From Planctomycetota bacterium (GTDB lineage: Bacteria; Planctomycetota; Phycisphaerae; WQYP01): 36,542 bases of DNA. The translations under genes were made by a program, and so were the position numbers. The stretch is taken from contig JAJZOA010000013.1 in assembly GCA_021852225.1 (NCBI GenBank), positions 1-36,542 of the forward strand, in the 5' to 3' direction. Positions 25,051 to 33,871 of the stretch are shown piece after piece (the stretch's first letter is position 1; every line of letters begins with the position of its first letter). A model generated the notes under the pieces. That model did no database searches, was not told the DNA's origin, and worked only from the letters and a program-made list of their open reading frames with translations.

Positions 25051-26637
25051 TTAAGCATTCTCACGATGCGGCTCGCCAACTTTCAACATCATGGCACCAT
25101 GTATGGGGATTTTCGCACTGAAGTTGGCTACTTTGCCCAGGCTCTTGCGCCGCCACAGGTCACGCACGGCTTGCGATCCGCGTAATGCGAGGGTGCCGCG
25201 AGTGCGTACCGGATCCAGCATATCCCATCCTGAAATGTGCAACGTGCGCGGCTGGTCCCCGCGGTTAAACAATGCCACCGCCGTCGTTCCGTCCCATAGC
25301 GGCCTGGCCCAAATTTCCGCATTTCCCTGCCGATCCACACACTGGGCCTGCATGCCAAGCGCATCCTGATTCACGGCCAGAACTTCGGTGTTGGTTATTA
25401 AATCCGTCGTGAACTTATTAAGGTTCTCCAGATCGCAACCCAATAGCAGCGGGGCCGCCAACATGCACCAGAGCGTAATATGGGTCAACTGCTCATGCGG
25501 CGTAAGCTTGGTCCAATGCAGCTTTCCATCTTCAAAATGTCCATACCCCACCACCAGCATGTCGGGATCATTCCAATGCCCCGGACCGGCAAATGGAAAT
25601 AAGCACCCGCCGTGGTCAAAACCGTTGGCACACATGGATTTCCAGGAATCGTTGATGTCATAGCTTATGCGGTAACTGTTGCCCCATACCGGCGGATTGC
25701 CGCCCCACGTCCAGACATGGCCCATACCATATTGGCACAGACTGAAGAATATATCGCGCCCGGATCGACGCAGAGCCTCACCCATGACCGCATAAGGCCT
25801 GATGAATTGTTCCAGGTCCGTCAGTTTTGGCACTTCCTGACCATAACTGCACCAGTCATATTTGAGATAATCCACACCCCACCGCGCATAGGTGTTCGCG
25901 TCCTGCACTTCATGTCCGAAACTGCCGGTATGTCCCCCGCAGGTGGTGGGACCCGGCGAGGAATAAATGCCGAACCGCAGCCCCTGGCGGTGTACATGAT
26001 CCGCCAGTTTTTTCATGTCACCAAAGGCGGGTGTGGTCTTAATTTCACCATCGGCGGTGCGGCCATTCTGCCAGCCATCATCTATGTTAATGTAATTAAA
26101 CCCTTTGGCCGCCAGACCGCTGCGAACCATTGCATCCGCCGAACCCATCGTCCGCTGGGCGGTATTATGAATGTCATAGGCATTCCAGGAATTCCACCCC
26201 ATCGGCGGCGTAAGCGCCAATGTGTGATTCGCCGCAACCAGACGCAGAAAACGGCGGGCCGTGCCATGCTTATTTTCCGCGGTCAGCCGCACGTTGTATT
26301 CGCCAGCGCTGATGATTTTCCCTGTGATCAGGCCGTTCGGGGCCATGGTCAAACCATCCGGCAGGCCATCGGCGGAAACCATAAGATTGCCATCGCCGGT
26401 ATGGGGAACCATAAATAAAAAGTCTCTGCCCGGCGTCGCCCCCACCACACGCGGGCCATGAAATTCCGGCTCCGGAGGATCGCCGCTGGCAATTTCCGGC
26501 AGTTCATCAACACCTTTATATTCGGGTATGGAAGCCGCAGCCGAACCGATCGCCGTTGCCGCAACTGCCATCCCCCCTGCGGCCATAATGAAGTCGCGGC
26601 GGTTGACGAGAATTTTGAGTTCCGGTGGTTGATCCAA
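25051..26637 (-). CDS. GH27 alpha-galactosidase with N-terminal Ig-like domain, Tat signal
   Basis: Codes for 528 residues. The TTG at 26635-26637 is preferred because AAAGG lies 7 nt upstream; another TTG at 26652 has no site. A twin-arginine-like signal (NRRDFIMAAGGMAVAATA) comes first. An Ig-like module follows at about 60-140 (SADGLPDGLTMAPNGLITGKI, GEYNVRLTAEN). The GH27 barrel begins at LTPPMGWNSWNAYD and contains NYINIDDGW, GLRFGIYSSPGPTTCGG, the nucleophile D261 in DYLKYDWCSYG, and the acid/base D327 in RISYDINDSW. WNDPDMLVVG and a beta-sandwich C-terminus complete the family pattern. It should release alpha-linked galactose (or the related sugars L-arabinopyranose or GalNAc) from plant-type glycans. 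Confidence 0.93.
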   Translation of the reverse strand: MDQPPELKILVNRRDFIMAAGGMAVAATAIGSAAASIPEYKGVDELPEIASGDPPEPEFHGPRVVGATPGRDFLFMVPHTGDGNLMVSADGLPDGLTMAPNGLITGKIISAGEYNVRLTAENKHGTARRFLRLVAANHTLALTPPMGWNSWNAYDIHNTAQRTMGSADAMVRSGLAAKGFNYINIDDGWQNGRTADGEIKTTPAFGDMKKLADHVHRQGLRFGIYSSPGPTTCGGHTGSFGHEVQDANTYARWGVDYLKYDWCSYGQEVPKLTDLEQFIRPYAVMGEALRRSGRDIFFSLCQYGMGHVWTWGGNPPVWGNSYRISYDINDSWKSMCANGFDHGGCLFPFAGPGHWNDPDMLVVGYGHFEDGKLHWTKLTPHEQLTHITLWCMLAAPLLLGCDLENLNKFTTDLITNTEVLAVNQDALGMQAQCVDRQGNAEIWARPLWDGTTAVALFNRGDQPRTLHISGWDMLDPVRTRGTLALRGSQAVRDLWRRKSLGKVANFSAKIPIHGAMMLKVGEPHRENA

Positions 26638-26814
26638 GTGGAAACCTTTCAATGACAGTATTTCAAATCGCCGTATGTGTTCATTTTTTCCGATACGCCG
26701 CAGTTATCTGCAGTGTCGTTGCCAGGTTACGGTCAAGATGGCGATGCGTACAACTGACAGACGCGCCATGCGGCTTGAAAGAGGCACGCAGGCAGCGGCG
26801 CTTCGGCAGGCTTA

Positions 26815-29421
26815 TTACCGCAGGGGGCCGCCACGAACTTCCCGGCTGATTCCAAGGTCAAAAAACTGTCCCCCACTGGTTTGCAATACATGCACCGCGA
26901 ACAGATTGGTATGACCCGGTTTCAGCGCCTTTATTGCCTGCCTTCGAATTTGCAGCGGCACATAACTGATACTGTAACCCGGAGCGTGGCCGGCCAGAAC
27001 GCCATTTATATAAATTGTCACATCCTCATCATGGTAGCAATAAAATACCAGCCCTTTAGCACTTCCTGCGGGCAGGGTGAATGTGCGACGCAGCCAGATG
27101 TTGTCCGTTGTCCATGACGTTTTGGGAGTAACGCCCGGATCCTGCGTACCGAATCCCGCGGGCGCAGTTTTCCAACTGGCGTCGGAAAATCCCGGTTTAA
27201 ACCAACCGGCCCCCGGCTTTTGCAGTGTGTAATGCCAGATAACCGGTTTGGTCGTCTGGTTCGCCGCCGGCACGACCGCCCGCCAGGTCGGGGGATTGGG
27301 CAGCGGCGCAAATTCGCCGGAAAGCTTTTGCCCGGCTGCGGCCCATGCATGCCAGACCTTTTTATTGGTGAGCATAGTCATAAATACCGAACCCATGACC
27401 GGCCGGGCATACATTCCGGCACATCGGGCGTTGTTGGTCCAATAGAAATCGGCCAAGCCGACCCGGTTGCGGGTCTGGTCAGCAAAGTGATACACGCCAT
27501 CCATGATGCGATGAAAATAGACCGAACCGGGGTCCAGACTTGCCGTGAAAAAATTCCACGGGTCTTCGGTATAAAGTTTACGCGAATCAAGCGGCAGTCC
27601 ATAAGCCTGCATTTTGGTCATGTAATATGCCAATTCCTTGTGCTGCACATCGCGCGGAAACAGATGGAGTCCGAGCACATTGCTCCAGATCATGTTGTAT
27701 TTCTGGCTCCACGAATGCCGGAACTTAAAGCCCAGGCGGAAATGCGTGCCGTCTGCACTGGCGTCCGCCTTTTCCCATTGGCCGACAAATGTTTCAGCCA
27801 ACGCGCGGTACTTTTCAGCGCGAGTTGATTCGCCGCGCAGTGTGCACAGATAGGCATACGCACCGATGGCGTTGATGGCCTTGACCGAAAGATTCGCGTT
27901 ATGCGACATGGTGCCTGCAAAATCATCCGTACAAAGCTGATTTCCCGGATCAAAGCCATTTTTCGTCAGAAAATGCGCCCACTTGGTCAATAGCGCCCAA
28001 TGGGCGTCGGCAAAGCCATGCTTGCCCCCCTCCGCCTGCGCAATCGCTGCCGTCAGCAGAATCATATTGGCGGATTCCTCCACCGGCATGGTTTCGCCGC
28101 CGCCATGAATGTGCCCCATCGCATTGGGATAGGCGCCCAAGTCATGAATTGAATATGGCTGTGGCCAGTATTTTTTGTCACAGAACTGGAATACCGACAC
28201 CATCATCGCTTTCATTAAATCCGGATTAAGCAATAGAAACATTGGCGCAGCGGGGTAAATCACATCGACCGTCGAAATGTCATTTCCACTTGTGTTTTCA
28301 TCCGTCATAAGCAGTGGCTGGCCATTGGCGTCTTCCGGCATGCCCATCATGCCGATGGATTCCCGGTAAGACAAAGCGCAAAGCTGGGCATATTTTTGGC
28401 CGCCCACCGTGGCGCAGCTGTTCCACAGTTTGTGGTCAAAGGCGCGGCACGCCTTACGAAGCGCTGAATATTGGTCTTCCGCCTTTTTAAGCATGGCCGA
28501 CGCCGTGGGCGATTCATGCATCCAGTATGGCCGCAGCCACGTCCCGTTAAGATTCACGCAATACAGTTCGTCCAGAGCGGCCAGCACATGACGTGACACC
28601 GGCTTGGCTCCCACATTTCCCATATCCATTGAAATGGCTTCCACTGGTACAGCACCGGCCGATGACAAGGGCGAGAGTCCGGCTTGGGCCGCCGCCGTCG
28701 TCAGACCGCCCGTGGCGACGAATTGTGTTTCAAGCTTTGTCGCGTCGCCAATCGAACCATTCGCCTCATTCGCCGGCGCGGCGGTATCCATATAGCCCCA
28801 GGACAGATTCGGCGGCTGAGATTGGAGCACATATTGATTTTTAAGCCCCGCCTTAAGCACCAGCAACCCGCCGACCGTCCGGCTCTGGTTGACCAACTTC
28901 TGCCCCGGTTTACTCTCTACGATCGCCGCGCTTGTACTGTAATAAATTTGCACAGAATGGGACTGACCATCGGTGGATTTGACCCGCCAGGTGATATAGG
29001 TAACCGGCCGGCCACAGGCCGCAAGATCATCCGGCAATCGGGGCGTCATAAAGGTAAGTCTTAATGCAACGCCGTGACCCGCAAAATGGTAAATGCTTCG
29101 CAATGCCCACACCGCCACAGATTTCTGATGCAGCGCTGGCAGATAGGCCGGCTCGCCCCCCATCAATCGAAAACATTTCCCATCAATGCGGATAACGCTG
29201 ACCAGGTTTTTCACATTTCGCGCCCAGTCCTTGGTCGGGTGATAGGCCAAATGCGTGTCCCCCGCCCAGATATTCAGATAGGGATCATAGGTCAAAAGCG
29301 GAACGGCAGGCGGGCGAAATGACGCGGCCGGCCCGGCAGCGGAAACAGAACGCGCGGAACACAACAAAGCGAAAAGCAACGAGAAAGTGACCGCTGAAAC
29401 ACGACGCCCGGCGAATTTCAT
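26815..29421 (-). CDS. Glutaminase-A-like protein (DUF5127/DUF4965/DUF1793) with C-terminal beta-sandwich
   Basis: Codes for 868 residues. ATG 29421 has GGAG 8 nt upstream. A Sec signal peptide (about 1-28) precedes PLLTYDPYLNIWAGDTHLAYHPTKDW, the usual opening of this family. A beta-sandwich domain (to about 310) is followed by an (alpha/alpha)6-barrel-like part with YAQLCALSYRESIG, DENTSGNDISTVDVIYPAAPMFLLLNP, and HDLGAYPNAMGHIHGGGETMPVEESANMILL. The final 150 residues form a galactose-binding-like sandwich (WFKPGFSDASWKTAPAGFGTQD, IWLRRTFTLP, DVTIYINGVLAG). Fungal glutaminase A gave the family its name, but bacterial members sit in polysaccharide loci, and a glycosidase role is likely here. 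I cannot assign a substrate. Confidence 0.85.
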   Translation of the reverse strand: MKFAGRRVSAVTFSLLFALLCSARSVSAAGPAASFRPPAVPLLTYDPYLNIWAGDTHLAYHPTKDWARNVKNLVSVIRIDGKCFRLMGGEPAYLPALHQKSVAVWALRSIYHFAGHGVALRLTFMTPRLPDDLAACGRPVTYITWRVKSTDGQSHSVQIYYSTSAAIVESKPGQKLVNQSRTVGGLLVLKAGLKNQYVLQSQPPNLSWGYMDTAAPANEANGSIGDATKLETQFVATGGLTTAAAQAGLSPLSSAGAVPVEAISMDMGNVGAKPVSRHVLAALDELYCVNLNGTWLRPYWMHESPTASAMLKKAEDQYSALRKACRAFDHKLWNSCATVGGQKYAQLCALSYRESIGMMGMPEDANGQPLLMTDENTSGNDISTVDVIYPAAPMFLLLNPDLMKAMMVSVFQFCDKKYWPQPYSIHDLGAYPNAMGHIHGGGETMPVEESANMILLTAAIAQAEGGKHGFADAHWALLTKWAHFLTKNGFDPGNQLCTDDFAGTMSHNANLSVKAINAIGAYAYLCTLRGESTRAEKYRALAETFVGQWEKADASADGTHFRLGFKFRHSWSQKYNMIWSNVLGLHLFPRDVQHKELAYYMTKMQAYGLPLDSRKLYTEDPWNFFTASLDPGSVYFHRIMDGVYHFADQTRNRVGLADFYWTNNARCAGMYARPVMGSVFMTMLTNKKVWHAWAAAGQKLSGEFAPLPNPPTWRAVVPAANQTTKPVIWHYTLQKPGAGWFKPGFSDASWKTAPAGFGTQDPGVTPKTSWTTDNIWLRRTFTLPAGSAKGLVFYCYHDEDVTIYINGVLAGHAPGYSISYVPLQIRRQAIKALKPGHTNLFAVHVLQTSGGQFFDLGISREVRGGPLR

Positions 29422-29525
29422 CAATGGTTCTCCAGTAAAAGCGAGGAAAAAATAGGACCAGACCTTTGCAATGTCCTGATATTAATGGAAAGGTGTAACG
29501 CGCGACAACGGAATTTATTTCCCTT

Positions 29526-30578
29526 TTAATGCACCTGATGATCAATATTCCAGTTCATGTTCATCGGCGAACCGCCAGTGGACGAACCGGTATTAATCAA
29601 TTCATATTGCGAATGCCACTCCACATGACCATCACAAAACAACACATTCGAACCGCCTTGATGCACATTGCCCACGGATTCCGGACCGATCCAAAGACCG
29701 TGACTGCTTGGGATGGTGTTGGTAAAACTCCAGTTCCCCGCTCCCGGTTCGGCATCATACGTCCACGGGTATCCAGTGCTTGAATTGTCCGCCATTTGTC
29801 CCGTATTACCAGTTCCCACAAGCTTCGTCAGATTCATATGGTCGGTCACAGCAATCATGTGCCCCGGGTTGGCAATCTTGCTGGCGGAAACCGGTATCCA
29901 CCACGGCAATGTGCCTCCCAGGCCGCAGCTTTGGGACACAGCACCGCTGGAACTCGGATAATTGGGCCAGAATGAATTAACCGGTGCCCAATAGTTGGTT
30001 CCCCACGCGTTATAGCCATAGGAAGGAAATGATACAGGGCAAACATATTGGTTTGCGCCCGCATTCCAGCCACCATAGCCAAGTGTACGCTGACCTTTTG
30101 CATAACCATAGCCGTTCAGGCTGCCATCATTAAAAAGGGGCATTGTTGGATTTTGCGTTTGCACATAGGCAATATATTGCGAGGAAATGGGTTCCGCAGG
30201 ACAATAAAATGTTGCCGCCGATCCCGGGCCGCCCATCATGGACATCAGTTGTGGAATCCAGACGCAGAAACCGTTGATGTCCACATTTGGCAGAAAGTTG
30301 TGGCTGGCCTGCTCGTATTCCGCCATTGCCACGCCCATTTCGTGCATATTGGCACCGCAGGCGTCGGTTTCGGCGGCGGCCTTTGCCTGACTTAACGCGG
30401 GAAGCAGCAGACTGATTAGCAGTGCAATAATCGCAATCACGACCAGCAATTCCACAAGGGTAAACGCATGCCGCTTCCCCGACTTCAAGGACCAATGATC
30501 CTTCACCAATGAACCAATCAGCGTTGCCGGCCCGGATGTTTGACGAGAGCCTTCACCCTGGTAATTGACATCGAACAT
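29526..30578 (-). CDS. DUF1559-type prepilin-like protein
   Basis: Codes for 350 residues. AAGGAG lies 6 nt before ATG 30578, while a longer frame to 30665 has no such site. Near the N-terminus, after about 35 residues, comes a type IV prepilin cleavage and methylation motif (KRHAFTLVELLVVIAIIALL). It continues into a long hydrophobic helix ending LLPALSQAK. A globular, Gly/Asn/Trp-rich domain with several cysteines follows, ending in the family's VLFCDGHVEW block. Planctomycetes encode dozens of such pseudopilin-like proteins, probably surface or periplasmic and processed by a prepilin peptidase. It lies inside a glycosidase region, so a role in substrate binding or secretion is possible. 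Confidence 0.9.
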   Translation of the reverse strand: MFDVNYQGEGSRQTSGPATLIGSLVKDHWSLKSGKRHAFTLVELLVVIAIIALLISLLLPALSQAKAAAETDACGANMHEMGVAMAEYEQASHNFLPNVDINGFCVWIPQLMSMMGGPGSAATFYCPAEPISSQYIAYVQTQNPTMPLFNDGSLNGYGYAKGQRTLGYGGWNAGANQYVCPVSFPSYGYNAWGTNYWAPVNSFWPNYPSSSGAVSQSCGLGGTLPWWIPVSASKIANPGHMIAVTDHMNLTKLVGTGNTGQMADNSSTGYPWTYDAEPGAGNWSFTNTIPSSHGLWIGPESVGNVHQGGSNVLFCDGHVEWHSQYELINTGSSTGGSPMNMNWNIDHQVH

Positions 30579-30695
30579 GGTCGTCTCCTTGGACCGGCGT
30601 ACAGAAATGCGATGTTCAAAATCAGCAAACCGGTGGATTCCGGCTGGTGATTCGCAAGTTTCCATTAACCGCCGTCCATAAAATCGCTTTTTGCG

Positions 30696-30732
30696 AAAAA
30701 AAGGGCTGGCCTATGATCTTGCTGGCCAGCCC
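30696..30732 (-). terminator. Intrinsic terminator after the PEP-CTERM gene
   Basis: On the minus strand, a perfect 9-bp stem GGGCTGGCC/GGCCAGCCC (30724-30732 with 30703-30711) and a 12-nt loop are followed by seven T (30702 down to 30696). It ends the PEP-CTERM transcript about 57 bp after its stop codon and separates it from the prepilin-like gene. Confidence 0.88.
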
Positions 30733-30788
30733 TCCTTAATTCGATATCGGCTGTTGACCCGCATTAAAGCGCACTTTTGCCCCCGTTT

Positions 30789-31712
30789 TCAGGCCATCTT
30801 GCGCCGCTTCAGCAACAATAAGCCCATCGCACCGCTGGCGCAGAGGCCAAAAGTGGCAGGTTCTGGCGTTGCCACCTGCTGCAGACCGTAGTAGGTCGCC
30901 AATGAATTATATTCATTGGTCCCGTTTACCACGCTGTTGAACATTCGCACCTCAGCAATGTTTCCACTGAAATAGCGGGCTATCGGGTTATATTGATCCA
31001 TCGCGCCAATTAAAAAACCCGTTGAGGTATTGCGATCTGCGGTATCCATAGTCGTGGTGCCGCTTGGCAAATAGCTTTGGGCCACATCCACGCCGTTAAT
31101 AAAAATGGTAACAGCCCCAGTCGATGAATCTCGTGTCGCCGTGGCGATAATTGTATTACCACCTGTGTAGGTGAAATTGGCGCGATCTTCCTGATCGGTA
31201 TTTGCGGTTGGATTACCCTCCCCGAGAACTACTCCCTGCGAATTATCAGCCAGACCGAAGCCCCAGTCAGTCTGAATTCCGGGCTGCTCGTTTCCCACCA
31301 AACCATTCGCGTTATACCAATCATTATTGCCGGAGAAATTTCCCGCGTTGTTCGTCGTCGTGGTATCGAAAACAACGGTTATGCTGTAATCGCTGGTTGG
31401 TTGAGCAAGCGTGCCAGCCGCCACTCCGAAATTTCCAGCACCACCAAAACTTATGTAATTGTGACCATTAAACTGGCCGTTGGAGTTATTAACCGATAAG
31501 CCGGTGCCCGCGGCAGTCGCGCTGATTGAATTAACCGAATCAGTCCAGGTATTTCCAGCCGTTAGCGCCCCCGTACTTAAAGAACTAGCATTCCAATCCG
31601 CAACCAGGCTTGCATGCACCAACTGCCCCGTGCAAGCCACGGCCAAGACGCCAGCGCCGACAGCCCACACCGCTGACAGCCAAGATCGAGAATTAAATAG
31701 ATTGGTTTTCAT
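30789..31712 (-). CDS. LamG-like surface protein with PEP-CTERM sorting signal
   Basis: Codes for 307 residues. GGGAG lies 5 nt before ATG 31712. A signal peptide (about 1-35, ending LVHASLVADW) is followed by a Thr/Asn/Gly-rich concanavalin-type beta-sandwich (YISFGGAGNFGVAAG, TIFINGVDVAQSYLP, FSGNIAEVRMFNSVV). The C-terminus is a complete PEP-CTERM tripartite signal: PEPATF, a hydrophobic helix, and KRRK. An exosortase elsewhere in the genome should process it, usually in bacteria that export exopolysaccharide. The gene has its own terminator and its own AT-rich upstream region, and its AT content is higher than that of its neighbours. Confidence 0.92.
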   Translation of the reverse strand: MKTNLFNSRSWLSAVWAVGAGVLAVACTGQLVHASLVADWNASSLSTGALTAGNTWTDSVNSISATAAGTGLSVNNSNGQFNGHNYISFGGAGNFGVAAGTLAQPTSDYSITVVFDTTTTNNAGNFSGNNDWYNANGLVGNEQPGIQTDWGFGLADNSQGVVLGEGNPTANTDQEDRANFTYTGGNTIIATATRDSSTGAVTIFINGVDVAQSYLPSGTTTMDTADRNTSTGFLIGAMDQYNPIARYFSGNIAEVRMFNSVVNGTNEYNSLATYYGLQQVATPEPATFGLCASGAMGLLLLKRRKMA

Positions 31713-31879
31713 AAAAACTCCCTGCGAAAAAGCGCTCTCACCCGCACCTGCCCTGGCCGCACGGTCAGGCAAAACAAGGACGGGTTATTTTATTTTTTTA
31801 TCCGGCACAATCGCACCGAATGAATCCGGGCGAAAAGATATCTCTTTACCACCAGATTCCGCCGACAGAGATATTCTAG

Positions 31880-31885
31880 ATTATA
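31880..31885 (-). promoter_or_regulatory. -10 element candidate for the PEP-CTERM gene
   Basis: On the minus strand a perfect TATAAT, about 168 bp before the start codon, with no good -35 at 16-18 bp. Transcription would start near 31873 and the leader would open with an 8-bp inverted repeat (ATATCTCT 31838-31845, AGAGATAT 31867-31874). Confidence 0.4.
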
Positions 31886-31895
31886 TTGCGACTAT

Positions 31896-32249
31896 ATGCA
31901 AATTAAAATTGAAATATTTATTGCAAATACCCCAACGCACAAGATTTTCAGAAAGTTGGAAGCTACGTGGACAGCCAGAGCACGCGATTAGCCGAATCGC
32001 CCAATATTTCAATTGCCAGCCGTTGTGCGGAAGGAAATTCGCCCGGCCCCATGGCTAGATTTCACCAGCCTAAAACGCATTTTATTTCACAATAAAGGCG
32101 AAAATGCAAAGCCATCCGGGACTGATCCGGCAGGCAATTTTTCCGCCGTTTTTCGCCTCCGTTAAAGACCGTAAATGCTTTATAGGACTATATTTCATGC
32201 AAATTAAAACAGTACTTGCATAACAATTTGCATGCAATTCTATTTTGCA
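31896..32249. repeat. Repeated TGCA-centred sites upstream of the PEP-CTERM gene
   Basis: The 13-mer ATGCAAATTAAAA occurs at 31896-31908 and again, identical and in the same direction, at 32197-32209. Within 32197-32249, TGCA occurs five times (32198, 32217, 32229, 32233, 32246), including the palindrome TTGCATGCAA (32228-32237). The first copy sits just upstream of the -10 candidate. Such a cluster suits binding sites of a regulator, but its identity is unknown. The rest of 31713-32443 holds no supported gene. Confidence 0.4.
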
Positions 32250-32443
32250 TGGATGGCGGCCCGACCTGTCGTATCCAAAGTGCTTCGCGACCTCGTCAAT
32301 TCGTGAACCCAGATCCCGCTTGCAATGCATCCACCCCAACCCTGGCAGTTTGGCCATAAAAGCGGCTCTGGTGCGTAACCGGGGCCAAAGTCTTCGCCAG
32401 ACCAGGCTTGGAAATAAACCCGCGACGACGCGAAAAACACCCA

Positions 32444-33784
32444 TCATCTTGGATTTATCATATCGCCCGGACCGTCATGAAAATCCTTTTTAATATGCGG
32501 CGATTTCAGCGGTGCGCGGTACAGGCGAAACTCGCGCGTGATTCCGTGCAGGCTCGCCGCATGAACCGGCGACAAGCCGCCAATGCCGTTTTGTCTGGAT
32601 ATGTGCGCCAGGTGAAAGCGGTGGGGAATCACGACGGAATTCACTAATCGACCATTGATATAAAGCCGGGCATTGTGTGTGGCGGCGTTGTATGTAAGAG
32701 TCAACATGGTCAACGCGCCCACCCGCGGGCCGGAGCATGATAATTGATGGCTATGGCCATTTTGGTTAAAAGTTAAGGTAATATGAGATCCTATACCATT
32801 GATCAGTCCAATCAGACTGTTCCGCAAAGTCCCATCGGAAAATGCAAAAAGGGTCTGCCCATTCCCATTTGTGCCGCGACACGAAAACCAGTCTTCTATC
32901 GAAAAACTGCTCGTAAAAACCCCCATGCCCGCTGGTGCGATGCGCGCGGCACTCTCCCACGTTGCGCCGGTTGCCAAGCCATTGTGTGTAATAACAGCCC
33001 CGCCAACCAGTCTGGCATTGAAGCGATCCGCCGGAGCCGTATCCGCGACCGTGCGGCCAGTGTGGGGCTGGAAATGATAACGATGAAACGGATTAATTAA
33101 CGAAAGCCGATGACGACGGTGAAATGCGTGGATGAAAAACGCGATATTTCCCGGGCCATCAATCGAGAACTTCAATTGCGCGATTCCCTTCCGGGCGCCA
33201 AAGTAAAAGAGCGTGATTGGGTACAGTCCCGTCTGAAGCCGATGGTGGATTGGAAAAAAATCGCAGTGCACCTGGTTCGGCAAACTGGGGGCATGATTTA
33301 TTCCGTGGTCATTTCTGGCCAGAATCATCGTTCCGGTTTTCCACGAATCCGCGCCCGCAAAAAATACCATCGCCGGCCCGTTGGCCGCGGCCAGATGAAA
33401 GGTGTAGGTTCCCGTATGCGGAATATCAATATATCCATGGAGGGCCACCAGCACGTGCCCCAATGCCGGGGAATCTTCATATGTATGTATACCCAGAAAG
33501 GCGGCTGCCGAGGTGTTGGCCGGGGCCGGGCCGAAATTAAAATGGGTTTCCGAAAGCCGGCCATGGAATACGGGCGGCCGCGCCGTGGCGCGTTGGATCA
33601 GCCTAATGAGAACAGCCAATGTCCGTCGCGTGGTGTTGGCTTGTACCGGCAACGTGTAAATCCGAACGGCCAGGCCCTGCATCCCTTGGGGTGTCGGGAT
33701 AGCGGGTCGCTGTAACTGGTATCCGCCCTGGTTTGGGCGAAACCGGCCATCCACAGAATGACCATCGCCATGACGCAGGCACAA
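32444..33784 (-). CDS. Secreted PA14 plus LamG-like protein (main part, downstream of a frameshift)
   Basis: About 446 codons in this frame, but the first 25 or so are probably not translated in it. From PTPQGMQGLAVRIYTLP onward the text is coherent. A PA14-like domain spans about 45-225 (HVLVALHGYIDIPHTGTYTFHLAAANGPAMVFF, GLYPITLFYFGARKGIAQLKFSIDG). A concanavalin/LamG-like domain spans about 255-435 (FSIEDWFSCRG, LTYNAATHNARLYINGRLV, ITREFRLYRAPL). Such proteins bind glycans at the cell surface. No signal peptide exists in this frame. One is found in the overlapping frame at 33598-33855, so the gene appears split by an indel. It lies 87 bp downstream of GH2 on the same strand and is likely its operon partner. 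Confidence 0.7.
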   Translation of the reverse strand: MCLRHGDGHSVDGRFRPNQGGYQLQRPAIPTPQGMQGLAVRIYTLPVQANTTRRTLAVLIRLIQRATARPPVFHGRLSETHFNFGPAPANTSAAAFLGIHTYEDSPALGHVLVALHGYIDIPHTGTYTFHLAAANGPAMVFFAGADSWKTGTMILARNDHGINHAPSLPNQVHCDFFPIHHRLQTGLYPITLFYFGARKGIAQLKFSIDGPGNIAFFIHAFHRRHRLSLINPFHRYHFQPHTGRTVADTAPADRFNARLVGGAVITHNGLATGATWESAARIAPAGMGVFTSSFSIEDWFSCRGTNGNGQTLFAFSDGTLRNSLIGLINGIGSHITLTFNQNGHSHQLSCSGPRVGALTMLTLTYNAATHNARLYINGRLVNSVVIPHRFHLAHISRQNGIGGLSPVHAASLHGITREFRLYRAPLKSPHIKKDFHDGPGDMINPR

Positions 33785-33855
33785 TACAACTTCCAGTGAA
33801 GGCTTGTTATACGCATTAATTTAGTCATATACATTTGCAAGTTTTTTATCGGCAT
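33598..33855 (-). pseudogene. Signal-peptide fragment of the PA14-LamG gene, in a different frame
   Basis: A frame of 85 codons holding a good signal peptide: a basic start, then LYCACVMAMVILWMAGFAQTRADTS. The exact start is unclear (ATG 33855, 33834, 33828 or 33816; none has a strong ribosome site). After the cleavage region the frame becomes meaningless (RHPKGCRAWPFGF), while the overlapping frame continues as a PA14-LamG protein. A shift of one base between about 33700 and 33770 would join them. A short C run near 33690 is one possible place. The cause may be a sequencing indel or a true mutation. Confidence 0.55.
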
Positions 33856-33871
33856 TGCGCGCTGAATAATA

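Noticed and set aside
32082..32447. Minus-strand 121-codon frame between the PA14-LamG and PEP-CTERM genes
   Set aside because: No ribosome site and no coherent protein pattern. It covers the TGCA-rich regulatory DNA.
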